From an uncultured Candidatus Saccharibacteria bacterium (GTDB lineage Bacteria > Patescibacteriota > Saccharimonadia > Saccharimonadales > Saccharimonadaceae): 56,860 nt of DNA. The translations under genes were made by a program, and so were the position numbers. The notes beneath the pieces were generated by a model that saw only the letters and a list, made by a program, of their open reading frames with translations, ran no database searches and was not told where the DNA came from. Below are positions 16,478 through 23,455 of this stretch, piece after piece (the stretch's first letter is position 1; every line of letters starts with the position of its first letter). The stretch is from NCBI GenBank assembly GCA_948614045.1, contig CAPFSK010000005.1:1-56860 (forward strand), read 5' to 3'.

Positions 16478-17746
16478 ATGAAAAAATTTAATACTTCCCC
16501 TATTAGCGGCATGCAGGAGTTGACTCCGGCATTGCAGGCGCAGTTTGACAACCTAAAATCTGGGATCGCCCAGGCTTTTCGGGCGCATGGGTTTCAGCAT
16601 ATCGAGACGCCGATGATTGAGCGGACGGAAGTATTATTAGCGAAAGCGGGGGGCGATACAGAAAAACAGATTTATAAAGTCGTAAAGACCGCTGAAACAG
16701 CGCACGACGCCGACCAAGCGCTACGCTTTGACCATACCGTGCCGCTGGCGCGCTATACCGTAGAGCACATGAATGATTTGGCGTTTCCGTTTAAGGTAAC
16801 ACAGATTGCACGGAATTTCCGTGGCGAGCGGGCGCAACGCGGGAGGTTTCGGGAGTTTTATCAGTGCGATGTTGACGTGATTGGGCGAGGTGAACTCGCG
16901 GTAGCATATGACGCGGAGGTGATTGCGACACTCGCGGAAGCGATTCGGACGTTGCCTCTGCCGAGCTTTGTTGTGCGAATTAGCAACCGGAAACTACTTG
17001 GCGGAATGCTAGAGGAGCTGAATCTAGAACACCTAGCAAGTGAGATTTTCGATATTGTCGACCACGCGGAAAAAGTCCCGATGGAGAAAACTGTGGCGCG
17101 GCTGGAAGAATTAGGGCTAGGTGAGGAAAATGTTGTAAAAATTACAACATTTATCGGAATTAGTGGCGCGCGCGAGTCTGTGGTCGAGAAGTTACGTAGT
17201 TTTGGCTTTGAAAATGAGACTTTCCAGGCAGGCGTGGCGGAATTGGATGAAGTGATGTTGCTAATCGGAGAACTGTCGCCTGAGACTGGGGTGATGGCGG
17301 ATATGCTAATCGTACGCGGACTGGATTATTATACCGGAACAGTGTTCGAGACGATTGTACCGGAACGGCGGGAGCTGGGGTCGATTTGCTCGGGCGGACG
17401 CTATGAAAATCTGGCTGGATATTATACCGACCAGAAACTACCAGGCGTAGGTGGGTCGATTGGGCTCACGCGGCTGTTCTTCATGCTGCAAGATTGCGGG
17501 CTAGTGACCGCGAGCGAGCAGAGACCAGTAGAAATCTGCGTAGTGCCGATTACGGCGAACGAAATCACAGCGGCGGAACGAGTGGCGCGAGAGTTGAGGG
17601 GTGCAGGAAAGACGGTAGACCTAGTACTAAGCGAGAAGAAACTAGGCGACAAGATGAAATATGCGAGTCGCGTCGCACGATATGTCGCGGTAATCGGCGA
17701 AGATGAAGCGAAGAGCGGAGAATACGAGCTAAGGGAGTTAAAGTAG
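16478..17746 (+). CDS. hisS: Histidyl-tRNA synthetase
   Basis: 422 residues, standard class II HisRS length. Charges tRNA-His. Motif 1 region (GFQHIETPMIE), the histidine-binding DHTVPLARY, motif 2 (ARNFRGERAQRGRFREFYQCD), the HisA signature GLDYYTGTVFE and motif 3 (GGSIGLTRLF) are present, followed by the anticodon-binding domain (EICVVPITANE). TATAAT ends exactly 6 nt before the ATG and no Shine-Dalgarno exists, so it is a clear leaderless candidate. Confidence 0.97.
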   Translation: MKKFNTSPISGMQELTPALQAQFDNLKSGIAQAFRAHGFQHIETPMIERTEVLLAKAGGDTEKQIYKVVKTAETAHDADQALRFDHTVPLARYTVEHMNDLAFPFKVTQIARNFRGERAQRGRFREFYQCDVDVIGRGELAVAYDAEVIATLAEAIRTLPLPSFVVRISNRKLLGGMLEELNLEHLASEIFDIVDHAEKVPMEKTVARLEELGLGEENVVKITTFIGISGARESVVEKLRSFGFENETFQAGVAELDEVMLLIGELSPETGVMADMLIVRGLDYYTGTVFETIVPERRELGSICSGGRYENLAGYYTDQKLPGVGGSIGLTRLFFMLQDCGLVTASEQRPVEICVVPITANEITAAERVARELRGAGKTVDLVLSEKKLGDKMKYASRVARYVAVIGEDEAKSGEYELRELK

Positions 17747-17751
17747 AGCTA

Positions 17752-18441
17752 CTACTTCCCTAGCCCGGCGTCGAGATACATTTCGACGTATTCCCAGCCC
17801 CAGTTGTTGTCGAACCCGGCGGTCGTAAAGCGATTAAATTTAAAATACGGCATACCGCTGGCGATTTGCGCAGCTTTTGCGGTATTCTTGTCGAGCTCGT
17901 CAGCGGTTTCGTGATTCGCGACACACTGGTCAAACTCTTCGCCGAGGCCAATTTCGTGACCAATTTTCAGCCAATAATCGTCAGGTAGATCGTCGATCGA
18001 AGGAGCGGTTTTACTAATGCCAATTCCTTTGGAGAAATAGTCCTTATCTAAAGTGCGGAGAGCGCCATGATAGTATTCCCAGAACTTATTTTCACGAGCG
18101 GCGCAATACGTCGCTTCCGCGGAGTCACGTGAAGACTGGATACCATGCCCCTCATAAATATAATCGGTCAGGCGTACCTCGAAGAGGATGTGATTGTCGG
18201 CGAGATATTGCTCGAATTTCTCTTCATTCTCCATAACAACTTGCGAAAATGCAACACAGTATGGGCACATAATGTCGGTATACATCACGTAGAGATTTTT
18301 TGCTTCCGCGTCACCCATCGTCGCAGCCTGGTCCCAGACCTGGTCGGCTGCGGACTGTTTAGTAGATGAATTGAGGATAATAACAGCAAAAAGTGCGACG
18401 ATGACACCGACAATTGCGACCGTGCGACCGATTTTATTCAT
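17752..18441 (-). CDS. DsbA-like thiol-disulfide protein
   Basis: 229 residues from MNKIGRTVAIVG. One N-terminal membrane anchor (residues 5-24), then a thioredoxin-fold domain with the redox motif CPYC in YTDIMCPYCVAFSQVV, an inserted helical region, and a late GMPYFKFNRF segment that supplies the cis-proline. Likely introduces or isomerises disulfides in exported proteins. It overlaps the preceding gene (18434-19105) by 8 nt as ATGAATAA, so the two are coupled and probably work together. Confidence 0.88.
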   Translation of the reverse strand: MNKIGRTVAIVGVIVALFAVIILNSSTKQSAADQVWDQAATMGDAEAKNLYVMYTDIMCPYCVAFSQVVMENEEKFEQYLADNHILFEVRLTDYIYEGHGIQSSRDSAEATYCAARENKFWEYYHGALRTLDKDYFSKGIGISKTAPSIDDLPDDYWLKIGHEIGLGEEFDQCVANHETADELDKNTAKAAQIASGMPYFKFNRFTTAGFDNNWGWEYVEMYLDAGLGK

Positions 18442-19105
18442 GATTTTTCTCCTTGTCCGCAGCTCCATGCCGCTTTTGATATTTTTCACTAATAATGAGC
18501 GCGTAGGCATCGTTGCCGAGACGTTTCAGAGTCAAAAGCGCGACTATTACCGCAGCGAAGGTCAGAATGCCAGAAATCGCACCAGCGAGAGCGTAACTGC
18601 TCGTGCTAAATAATGTACCAATCAGTGGAGCAAGCAGAGTCGTACCGCAAGTCGGGCAACCGGTGCCGAGAACGGCTAGTCCAGCGGCGAGACCGGCGTT
18701 CTGCACATTGTCGGCGTTCGTCGCAGTCGCAACTACTTGGTCGGCTTTACTGCGACGGCGTTTTTGCCAGACTAGCACGACGAGCCCAATCAGAATACTC
18801 TGTAAAATAGTTACACCGAATAACAGCAGCCAATCCCAGAAACTCCGACCAACGCCAAAGAGACCGAGGAAGCCATCCCAAATAATCTTGAATTTACCAG
18901 CGGGGTCAACCTGCCAAAAGAGACCAAGCGCAGCAGTACTGCCGGATAAGAGATTCATCAGCGTACCAAAAATAATAAAAGTCAGAACGGCGGTCACGAT
19001 AAACTTACGTTCGCGCGTAGCCAAAACGATACCTGAACCGGCCAATTTCCACTCATCCAGCCAGCGACTGAGCTTCTGGTTCCAAGTCTTACCTCCATTT
19101 GTCAT
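18434..19105 (-). CDS. Membrane protein with a CPTC motif, possible redox partner of the DsbA-like protein
   Basis: 223 residues with about five hydrophobic segments. GTGCPTCGTTLLAPLIGTLF contains a CxxC at the membrane edge. I recognise no named family. Because it overlaps the DsbA-like gene and holds a CxxC, I infer that it may reoxidise or reduce that protein, as DsbB/VKOR or CcdA-type proteins do, but sequence similarity to those is not evident. TAGAAT lies 6 nt before the ATG (leaderless) and a second promoter, TTGACT-17-TACAAT, is at 19165-19193. Confidence 0.75.
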   Translation of the reverse strand: MTNGGKTWNQKLSRWLDEWKLAGSGIVLATRERKFIVTAVLTFIIFGTLMNLLSGSTAALGLFWQVDPAGKFKIIWDGFLGLFGVGRSFWDWLLLFGVTILQSILIGLVVLVWQKRRRSKADQVVATATNADNVQNAGLAAGLAVLGTGCPTCGTTLLAPLIGTLFSTSSYALAGAISGILTFAAVIVALLTLKRLGNDAYALIISEKYQKRHGAADKEKNHE

Positions 19106-19164
19106 ATTACTATTCTAACATAGAAAGACAAGCGCGAGTGAAATTCGTCGCACCTTATATTTCT

Positions 19165-19193
19165 ATTGTAGCACAGATTGCCGAAAAAGTCAA
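19165..19193 (-). promoter_or_regulatory. Upstream promoter of the redox pair
   Basis: Minus-strand TTGACT (19193-19188), 17 nt, TACAAT (19170-19165) with TGTGCTACAATAG context, the same class as the tuf promoter. Confidence 0.7.
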
Positions 19194-19282
19194 TAGGAGG
19201 CTGTTCGGTTTTTGGATTTTACCTCTGTTATTTTGGTGAGTTGAGAATTTTATTATTTCATGAAAAATCTACAAAATCAATA

Positions 19283-19433
19283 TTGACGCACGTACTGGTC
19301 ATGCTAAAATAAGAGTAGAGATTCGGACGAAATCTGACGTTGAGGGTCGCCTGAGTTTCAGAAATACTAAATTTAGCACCGGGTGAAATTATGTGCTATG
19401 AAAAATGAAAGTCCTGCGGTAGCGGGACTTTTT
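19283..19433 (+). ncRNA. Small structured RNA, unknown
   Basis: A promoter (TTGACG 19283-19288, 16 nt, TAAAAT 19305-19310) is followed by about 117 nt without an open frame and then a terminator (AAAGTCC/GGACTTT with T-run, 19408-19433). Hairpins inside: AGATT-CGGACGA-AATCT, CTGA-GTT-TCAG and TAGCAC ... GTGCTA. The size suits a housekeeping or regulatory RNA; I do not see the conserved cores of SRP, 6S, tmRNA or RNase P RNA. Confidence 0.6.
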
Positions 19434-19452
19434 GTGATATAATAGGTTTAAT

Positions 19453-19537
19453 GCCCGGTTGGCGGAATTGGTATACGCGTTCGACTTAAAATCGAATGGA
19501 GAAATCCATATGAGTTCAAGTCTCATACCGGGCACCA
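19453..19537 (+). tRNA. tRNA-Leu (TAA)
   Basis: 85 nt class II tRNA with a long variable arm (GGAGAAATCC). Acceptor GCCCGGT/ACCGGGC, anticodon stem TTCGA/TCGAA with loop CTTAAAA (anticodon TAA), encoded CCA. A TATAAT box sits just upstream, overlapping the preceding terminator. Convergent with RNA element C, 35 nt away. Confidence 0.95.
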
Positions 19538-19571
19538 AGAAAATACCCCTCTGGAGGGGATTTTTGTTACT

Positions 19572-19986
19572 AAAAGATCGGCACCGCACGAGCAACACCT
19601 CAGCGGAGGGGGCAACCGACGTAACGCTGACAGTTGTTGGAGGGATTGACGTTCGTAGGATTTGAGTTCAAGTTGTAGGCTTGCCCCGCAGACCGAGAAG
19701 TGCGCGATCGGTAGCCAACCTCGTTGCCGACGTTGTTGGCATTACCGTCGGTCAGGTTGATGTACCCGCTACGGACAAAAGCCGATCGACTAGACATGCA
19801 GTAGTGACAGGAGCGACTTAATTTGGAGCCGGCCGTAGCTGACCCGAATTTGCTAGCCTCCGTATTCACCTTTTGAACTTTGAGAGGAGCGCTCCACGAT
19901 CTTCGAGATGAGAACATTCGGCGACTGGAGCTTGATCTCAAGAATCGCCTGCAGGTCCCATGGATAAATTCCACGAGTTGATTATA
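19572..19986 (-). ncRNA. Structured RNA element C carrying a variable repeat
   Basis: Minus-strand copy. -10 box TATAAT (19986-19981), P1 TGGA/TCCA, P2 GGGAC...GGCGA / TCGCC...GTTCT, conserved loop CTTGAGATCAAGCTCC, P3 AAGATCG (19903-19897) with CGATCTTTT (19580-19572), P4 GGAGCG/CGCTCC, which replaces the GAAG/CTTC pair of the other copies on both strands, P7 GCATG/CGTGC (19799-19795 / 19590-19586). The VR (19782-19601) encodes AFVRSGYINLTDGNANNVG and ends RYVGCPLR with a stop. Although a frame is open through the whole element from 19974, the upstream amino acids are not shared with other copies, whereas the pairings are. It follows the 20019-20639 gene on the same strand. Confidence 0.72.
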
Positions 19987-20018
19987 ACATATCGTAGCGC
20001 CCCTTGGTTTTCGTACCG

Positions 20019-20639
20019 CTATTCTACGCGCCCCGTGTTTTCGCCGCCATCTGACAACGACGAGTCGGTGGGCTGTAGAGGCGCAACACCTCCACCCACT
20101 AACGAGTGGTCTATGCCCAGCGGTCCGTCTGGCTGTAGTAGTCCTTCTTTGTCACTAGGTTGATTCTCTCCGTTCCCAGGCATGTTCCCGGCAGGGTCGG
20201 CGTCAGGGTTTTTCGTTGAACTGTCAGCCACATCCGCAGTAGGGCTGGGACTCGGCGCTGCTGCGTCGGTTTGAGCAATTTGTTGTTCGTCATCATTAGT
20301 GCTGGCTTGATCCTGTGTAGTGGAGTTATTAGAGGTATCTGACTGAGCCGTAGAGTTCGAGGTTGTATCGCCCTGCGGTGTATTGGCGGGCTCGGACGTA
20401 TTGCTAGTAGTATCAGGATCATTGGCGCTAGAATCTGCTTCGCCGACAGCGTCATCCGATTGCTCAGTGGCGTCGGTATCGATATTCTCGTCAGCTGACT
20501 CGGCGGCGCTGGCTCTTGCCTCAGGATAAATCAGGGAAGGCGTCATAAGCGTGACAAATGCGATAATGCCAAACGCTAAAACATTAAGAGCGATAGTGGC
20601 AGGTTTTTGTGAATTCTTGGCTGATGGAATTATGTTCAT
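20019..20639 (-). CDS. Low-complexity secreted or anchored protein
   Basis: 206 residues. A membrane segment (residues 16-36, LNVLAFGIIAFVTLMTPSLI) with an ARASA cleavage-like site is followed by ~150 residues rich in Ser, Thr, Asp, Asn, Pro and Gln without a recognisable fold, ending DGGENTGRVE. It resembles stalk or linker parts of surface proteins. A TAAGAT box lies 6 nt before the ATG. It is bracketed by RNA element C (downstream, same strand) and D (divergent, 64 nt upstream). The C-terminus simply stops; a truncated surface protein is possible. Confidence 0.65.
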   Translation of the reverse strand: MNIIPSAKNSQKPATIALNVLAFGIIAFVTLMTPSLIYPEARASAAESADENIDTDATEQSDDAVGEADSSANDPDTTSNTSEPANTPQGDTTSNSTAQSDTSNNSTTQDQASTNDDEQQIAQTDAAAPSPSPTADVADSSTKNPDADPAGNMPGNGENQPSDKEGLLQPDGPLGIDHSLVGGGVAPLQPTDSSLSDGGENTGRVE

Positions 20640-20702
20640 ATGCCTATCTTATCACGGCTAAAAAGTAACTCCAAGCATAAGCGGATTTATTGACTGAAAT
20701 GC

Positions 20703-21110
20703 TAAAATAAAGAGGTGGACTCGGCGTCCATGGAGACTAAAAAGAGTAAAATGAGGTCAAGCTCCAGCTACTATTAGTCTCGAAAAACAAAGATCGTGAA
20801 GTCGCCCTTTAGATTTTTTGGGAAAGTAAAGGATAGAAATTGGCCGCGATTAAGATCGGGGTTAAACTAAGCCGACTTCTTTTCGCAGCATGCGTTGCTG
20901 TTTTTGTCCGTAGCGGGTATATCCGGTTGCAGGATGGTCAGGCGAACAATGTCGGCTACGAGGCTAGTACGCGCTCGCGTACCGCCTACTCAGCCGCCAA
21001 CGCCTATTACCTCAACTCAAACCCTACCAACGTCAATCCGTCAAACAACAACAATCGCTACAACGGTCTCCCCCTCCGCTGGGGTGGCCGCGGTGCGGTG
21101 CCGATCTTTG
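20703..21110 (+). ncRNA. Structured RNA element D carrying a variable repeat
   Basis: Plus-strand copy. Extended -10 ATGCTAAAAT (ends 20708), P1 TGGAC/GTCCA (20716-20720 / 20726-20730), P2 GAGACTAA/TTAGTCTC (20734-20740 / 20774-20781), P3 CAAAGATCG/CGATCTTTG (20788-20796 / 21102-21110), P4 GAAGTCG/CGACTTC (20798-20804 / 20873-20879), P5 CCTTTA/TAAAGG, P6 CGAT-TAAG-ATCG, P7 CGCA/TGCG. The VR (~20898-21092) encodes VFVRSGY ... NNNNRYNGLPLRW; its last 50 nt match element A at all but one base, while its first half differs strongly. A 21151 RNA gene follows at once. Divergent from the 20019-20639 gene. Confidence 0.72.
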
Positions 21111-21141
21111 GAAAGAATATGCACTTCCTCGGTAAATATGC

Positions 21142-21300
21142 TATAATAAAGGTGTTCTAGATTTCAAAATCTGTAAACAGGTTTGTCGCATCACAAGATG
21201 TAGCAGCCAATTAAGCCCCGTGTGGAGCACTCGCTCCCAGATGGCTTGATTGCCTGTCTGCAGAAAATGAAGTCTAGAACACTCCATAGCGAGTGTTCCA
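21142..21300 (+). ncRNA. Structured RNA with long terminal stem, unidentified
   Basis: A TATGCTATAAT box (TATAAT 21142-21147) puts the start near 21151. The ends pair as GTGTTCTAGA (21152-21161) with TCTAGAACAC (21273-21282); inside are CAGG/CCTG, a CATC-ACAA-GATG hairpin followed by AGCAGCC, and a 9-bp stem AATTAAGCC/GGCTTGATT. A second hairpin GAACACTC/GAGTGTTC (21277-21298) overlaps the terminal stem and could act as terminator. Size and closed rod shape suit 6S RNA; the AGCAGCC motif beside a tetraloop recalls SRP RNA. Neither is proven. Confidence 0.6.
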
Positions 21301-21342
21301 CTTGGTTTATGGGTAATAGAAATATAATGGAGAGTCAAAAAA

Positions 21343-21735
21343 ATGAATCATCCCGAGTCAACTTCTAATAATAAAGATAATTCTAAGTATCCATTGCCGG
21401 CCGGAGTTGGCGTTTGGTTCGTGTTTCTTATAATAACATCCATCGGGTATTGCCGCACATGGGTTGGGTGGCCTATTGTTATTCTTAACTTAGTTGAACT
21501 TTATTGGATATTCTATAGGTATAAGTTCGGAAAAAGAATCGTAATTATAGCTAGTTACATACTTGCGGGAATTTTTACGGCAATAGGAATATGTGCTACC
21601 GTGGACGCAGCGAGAACTAATACTCTATCCTCTCTATACCTTGGGCTTTGCGGATTGCTAATGGCAAGCTGTTATTGCTTGATCGGAGTTTATTTTCAGT
21701 CATCCAAATACATCAAGAAAGCATTATATAAATAA
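21343..21735 (+). CDS. Small polytopic membrane protein, unknown
   Basis: 130 residues: a polar start (MNHPESTSNNKDNSKYPLPAG) and four hydrophobic segments, the last ending in IKKALYK. GGAGAG precedes the ATG. AT-rich codon use compared with neighbours suggests a different origin. No family recognised. Confidence 0.6.
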   Translation: MNHPESTSNNKDNSKYPLPAGVGVWFVFLIITSIGYCRTWVGWPIVILNLVELYWIFYRYKFGKRIVIIASYILAGIFTAIGICATVDAARTNTLSSLYLGLCGLLMASCYCLIGVYFQSSKYIKKALYK

Positions 21736-21833
21736 TATCGAGATATAGTAAAATTTTAAAGCTCAATCGGGCTGGGTTTGGATTTCTCGTAGTGGGCGGG
21801 AACTTCACTCACTGCGTTCGTTCAGAGTTTCGT

Positions 21834-21884
21834 TGTCAGCTCAAAAAATCTAAAGTTTACTTTAGATTTTACTCGCATTCCTCC
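21834..21884. repeat. Hairpin repeat, copy 1
   Basis: TCAGCTC, then the inverted repeat AAAATCTAAAGT/ACTTTAGATTTT (21845-21856 / 21859-21870), then ACTCGCATTCCT. The same flanks around a different hairpin occur at 49808-49852, so the flanks are conserved and the stem varies. A C9 tract follows at 21926-21934. Confidence 0.55.
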
Positions 21885-21985
21885 TCACTATGAACCGCTT
21901 TCCGCAGGAAAGTGGTTCATCCCCGCCCCCCCCCAATAAAAACCGGCGCTTCGTCGCCAACCTGACGGTTAGCACCAAAGCGCCG

Positions 21986-22061
21986 TGGTGGTTCCGGGCG
22001 GACTTGAACCGTCGACACAAGGCTCTTCAGGCCTCTGCTCTACCAACTGAGCTACAGAACC
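21986..22061 (-). tRNA. tRNA-Phe (GAA)
   Basis: Acceptor GGTTCTG/CGGAACC, D-arm AGCTCAGTTGGTAGAGC, anticodon loop CTGAAGA (GAA), T-arm with GTTCAAGTC, encoded CCA. Confidence 0.95.
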
Positions 22062-22135
22062 ATACGTATCTATATTAACACACTTTTTGCGAAAAATAAA
22101 CCCCCAGTCGAAGCTGCGGGTTCATTTCATGGCCT

Positions 22136-22705
22136 TTAGACTTCTGGAGGCTCATCGTAATGCAACACGGCGCGGACCGGAACATCTGCCGGAAGCTGAA
22201 AAACGCCGCGCGGCAAATAATCCAGACTGGCCAAAGCCGCAACGCCGACCAATCGAGCACCAGTGCGCTGAACGAGACGGACGAGTGCCGCGGTCATTTG
22301 ACCAGTAGCGATAACGCTATTAACGATTAGCACTTTGCCATTGGCATCCAATTTGTTAGCTTCAAGCTCCAGCGTACGCGTTCCCTGCGGGGACTGATAA
22401 TCCTCGCAAATCGCCCGATAAGGTAAACCACTCAACCGGCGAGCCAAGACAATCTCCTTGCCATACTCCAGCGCCAGAGGCTGGGCGTAAAGCCAAGCGT
22501 CGCCTTCGACAGCCACGATCGTGTCGTAGCTATGCTTATCAAAGAGTGATTTCATGCCGTCGTAAGCGGTCATGTTGACCATATGCGGCGATACCACTGA
22601 CGCGATATCCAGATAGCCAACGCCAGGTTGCTCTCCCTTAAAAAAGCGAATATGTTTCAATAACAACTCTTCCTGACATTTCATAAATTTTTGATGCGTA
22701 TTCAT
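22136..22705 (-). CDS. Phosphoribosyltransferase-like protein
   Basis: 189 residues from MNTHQKFMKCQEELL (GGGGG-type Shine-Dalgarno). Layout is that of adenine/xanthine-type PRTases: YDTIVAVEGDAWLYAQPLALE, and the PRPP-loop segment VLIVNSVIATGQMTAALV. The usual two acidic residues of the PRPP motif (VDD or VED before xATG) are N-S here, so activity on PRPP is doubtful or altered. The ~140-nt leader carries two hairpins right before the ribosome site, so expression may be regulated. Could be a nucleobase sensor rather than an enzyme. Confidence 0.75.
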   Translation of the reverse strand: MNTHQKFMKCQEELLLKHIRFFKGEQPGVGYLDIASVVSPHMVNMTAYDGMKSLFDKHSYDTIVAVEGDAWLYAQPLALEYGKEIVLARRLSGLPYRAICEDYQSPQGTRTLELEANKLDANGKVLIVNSVIATGQMTAALVRLVQRTGARLVGVAALASLDYLPRGVFQLPADVPVRAVLHYDEPPEV

Positions 22706-22880
22706 GCGCGCATCCCCCTTTCTCCTCATTGATTTATCAGAGATAAATCAATGGCTAATTAGCCATGTCAAGGTGCGATCAGTGTTTAAGCTGACATTTT
22801 CACCTCGCATGGCGACACTACAGATAATGCCTCTATTTGAGGTTCATTATCAGTATAGCACAGGTTACGATTTTTGTCAA
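22706..22880 (-). promoter_or_regulatory. Promoter and structured leader of the PRTase gene
   Basis: TTGACA (22880-22875), 17 nt, TATACT (22857-22852) with TGTGC extension, then ~140 nt of leader. Just upstream of AAAGGGGG lie ATGGCTAATTAGCCAT and TTGATTTATC/GATAAATCAA, both perfect hairpins close to the ribosome site. A riboswitch, translational operator or attenuator is possible; no known class recognised. Confidence 0.55.
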
Positions 22881-23359
22881 GCCTCTCGGCGACCATACAA
22901 TGTAATACCAACCAAAGCCGCGGCGTCAATCAAAATCAGAATCAGCCCAGCAAGTTCGCTACCCTGGAGAAGGAGCATGCCGCCGAGAATACCGATACTA
23001 AGCGCAAGGACGAAGCCGATAATGGTGCGAACTTGGCCGGATTTAATCTCGGATTCCAGGGCGCGGCGCTCAGTCGCCTCGCGATGAGCGGCGCGCTGCT
23101 CGGCGAGTTCAATCAAGCGTTCCGCGCCTCCGGGGACGATTTTCTCGTACTTGGCCAACTCCTCTGGGGATGGGAGGCCTTCGAAGATTGAACTCGCCGA
23201 AGGCGCCGGAGACGTCGCAGGCATCGCAGATGTCGAAGATGGCGGAGGCGCCACGGGCGGCGTGGCTTCAGCCGACGCCGCCCGACCTGCGCCCGAGCGC
23301 TCCGCGGTAACGGATTTAGATCTAGTTTTGGTAGTGGACTGCGTTTTTGAGCTAGCCAT
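22877..23359 (-). CDS. DUF2335 membrane protein
   Basis: 160 residues. An Ala/Pro/Ser-rich N-terminal half is followed by LAKYEKIVPGGAERLIELAEQRAAHREATERR and two membrane segments (IIGFVLALSIGILGGMLLLQ and AGLILILIDAAALVGITLYG), the arrangement of DUF2335 proteins. Function unknown. The PRTase promoter overlaps its stop codon. Confidence 0.8.
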   Translation of the reverse strand: MASSKTQSTTKTRSKSVTAERSGAGRAASAEATPPVAPPPSSTSAMPATSPAPSASSIFEGLPSPEELAKYEKIVPGGAERLIELAEQRAAHREATERRALESEIKSGQVRTIIGFVLALSIGILGGMLLLQGSELAGLILILIDAAALVGITLYGRREA

Positions 23360-23455
23360 GAATTTTCTCCTCTATGTCTGCTTGCGCGGATGCCCACCAC
23401 CGCTAGTTAATATTTTGCATTACATTGTAATGCAAATGTCTTACATACTATTATA

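Noticed and set aside
12212..21110. Group I or group II introns as an explanation for elements A-E
   Set aside because: I see neither the group I P7/P3 core nor a group II domain V, and no exon continuity.
21142..21300. tmRNA or RNase P RNA
   Set aside because: Far too short and without the conserved ends or cores.
21926..21934. C9 tract as phase-variable switch
   Set aside because: It lies between a repeat and tRNA-Phe, with no promoter or reading frame that it could switch.
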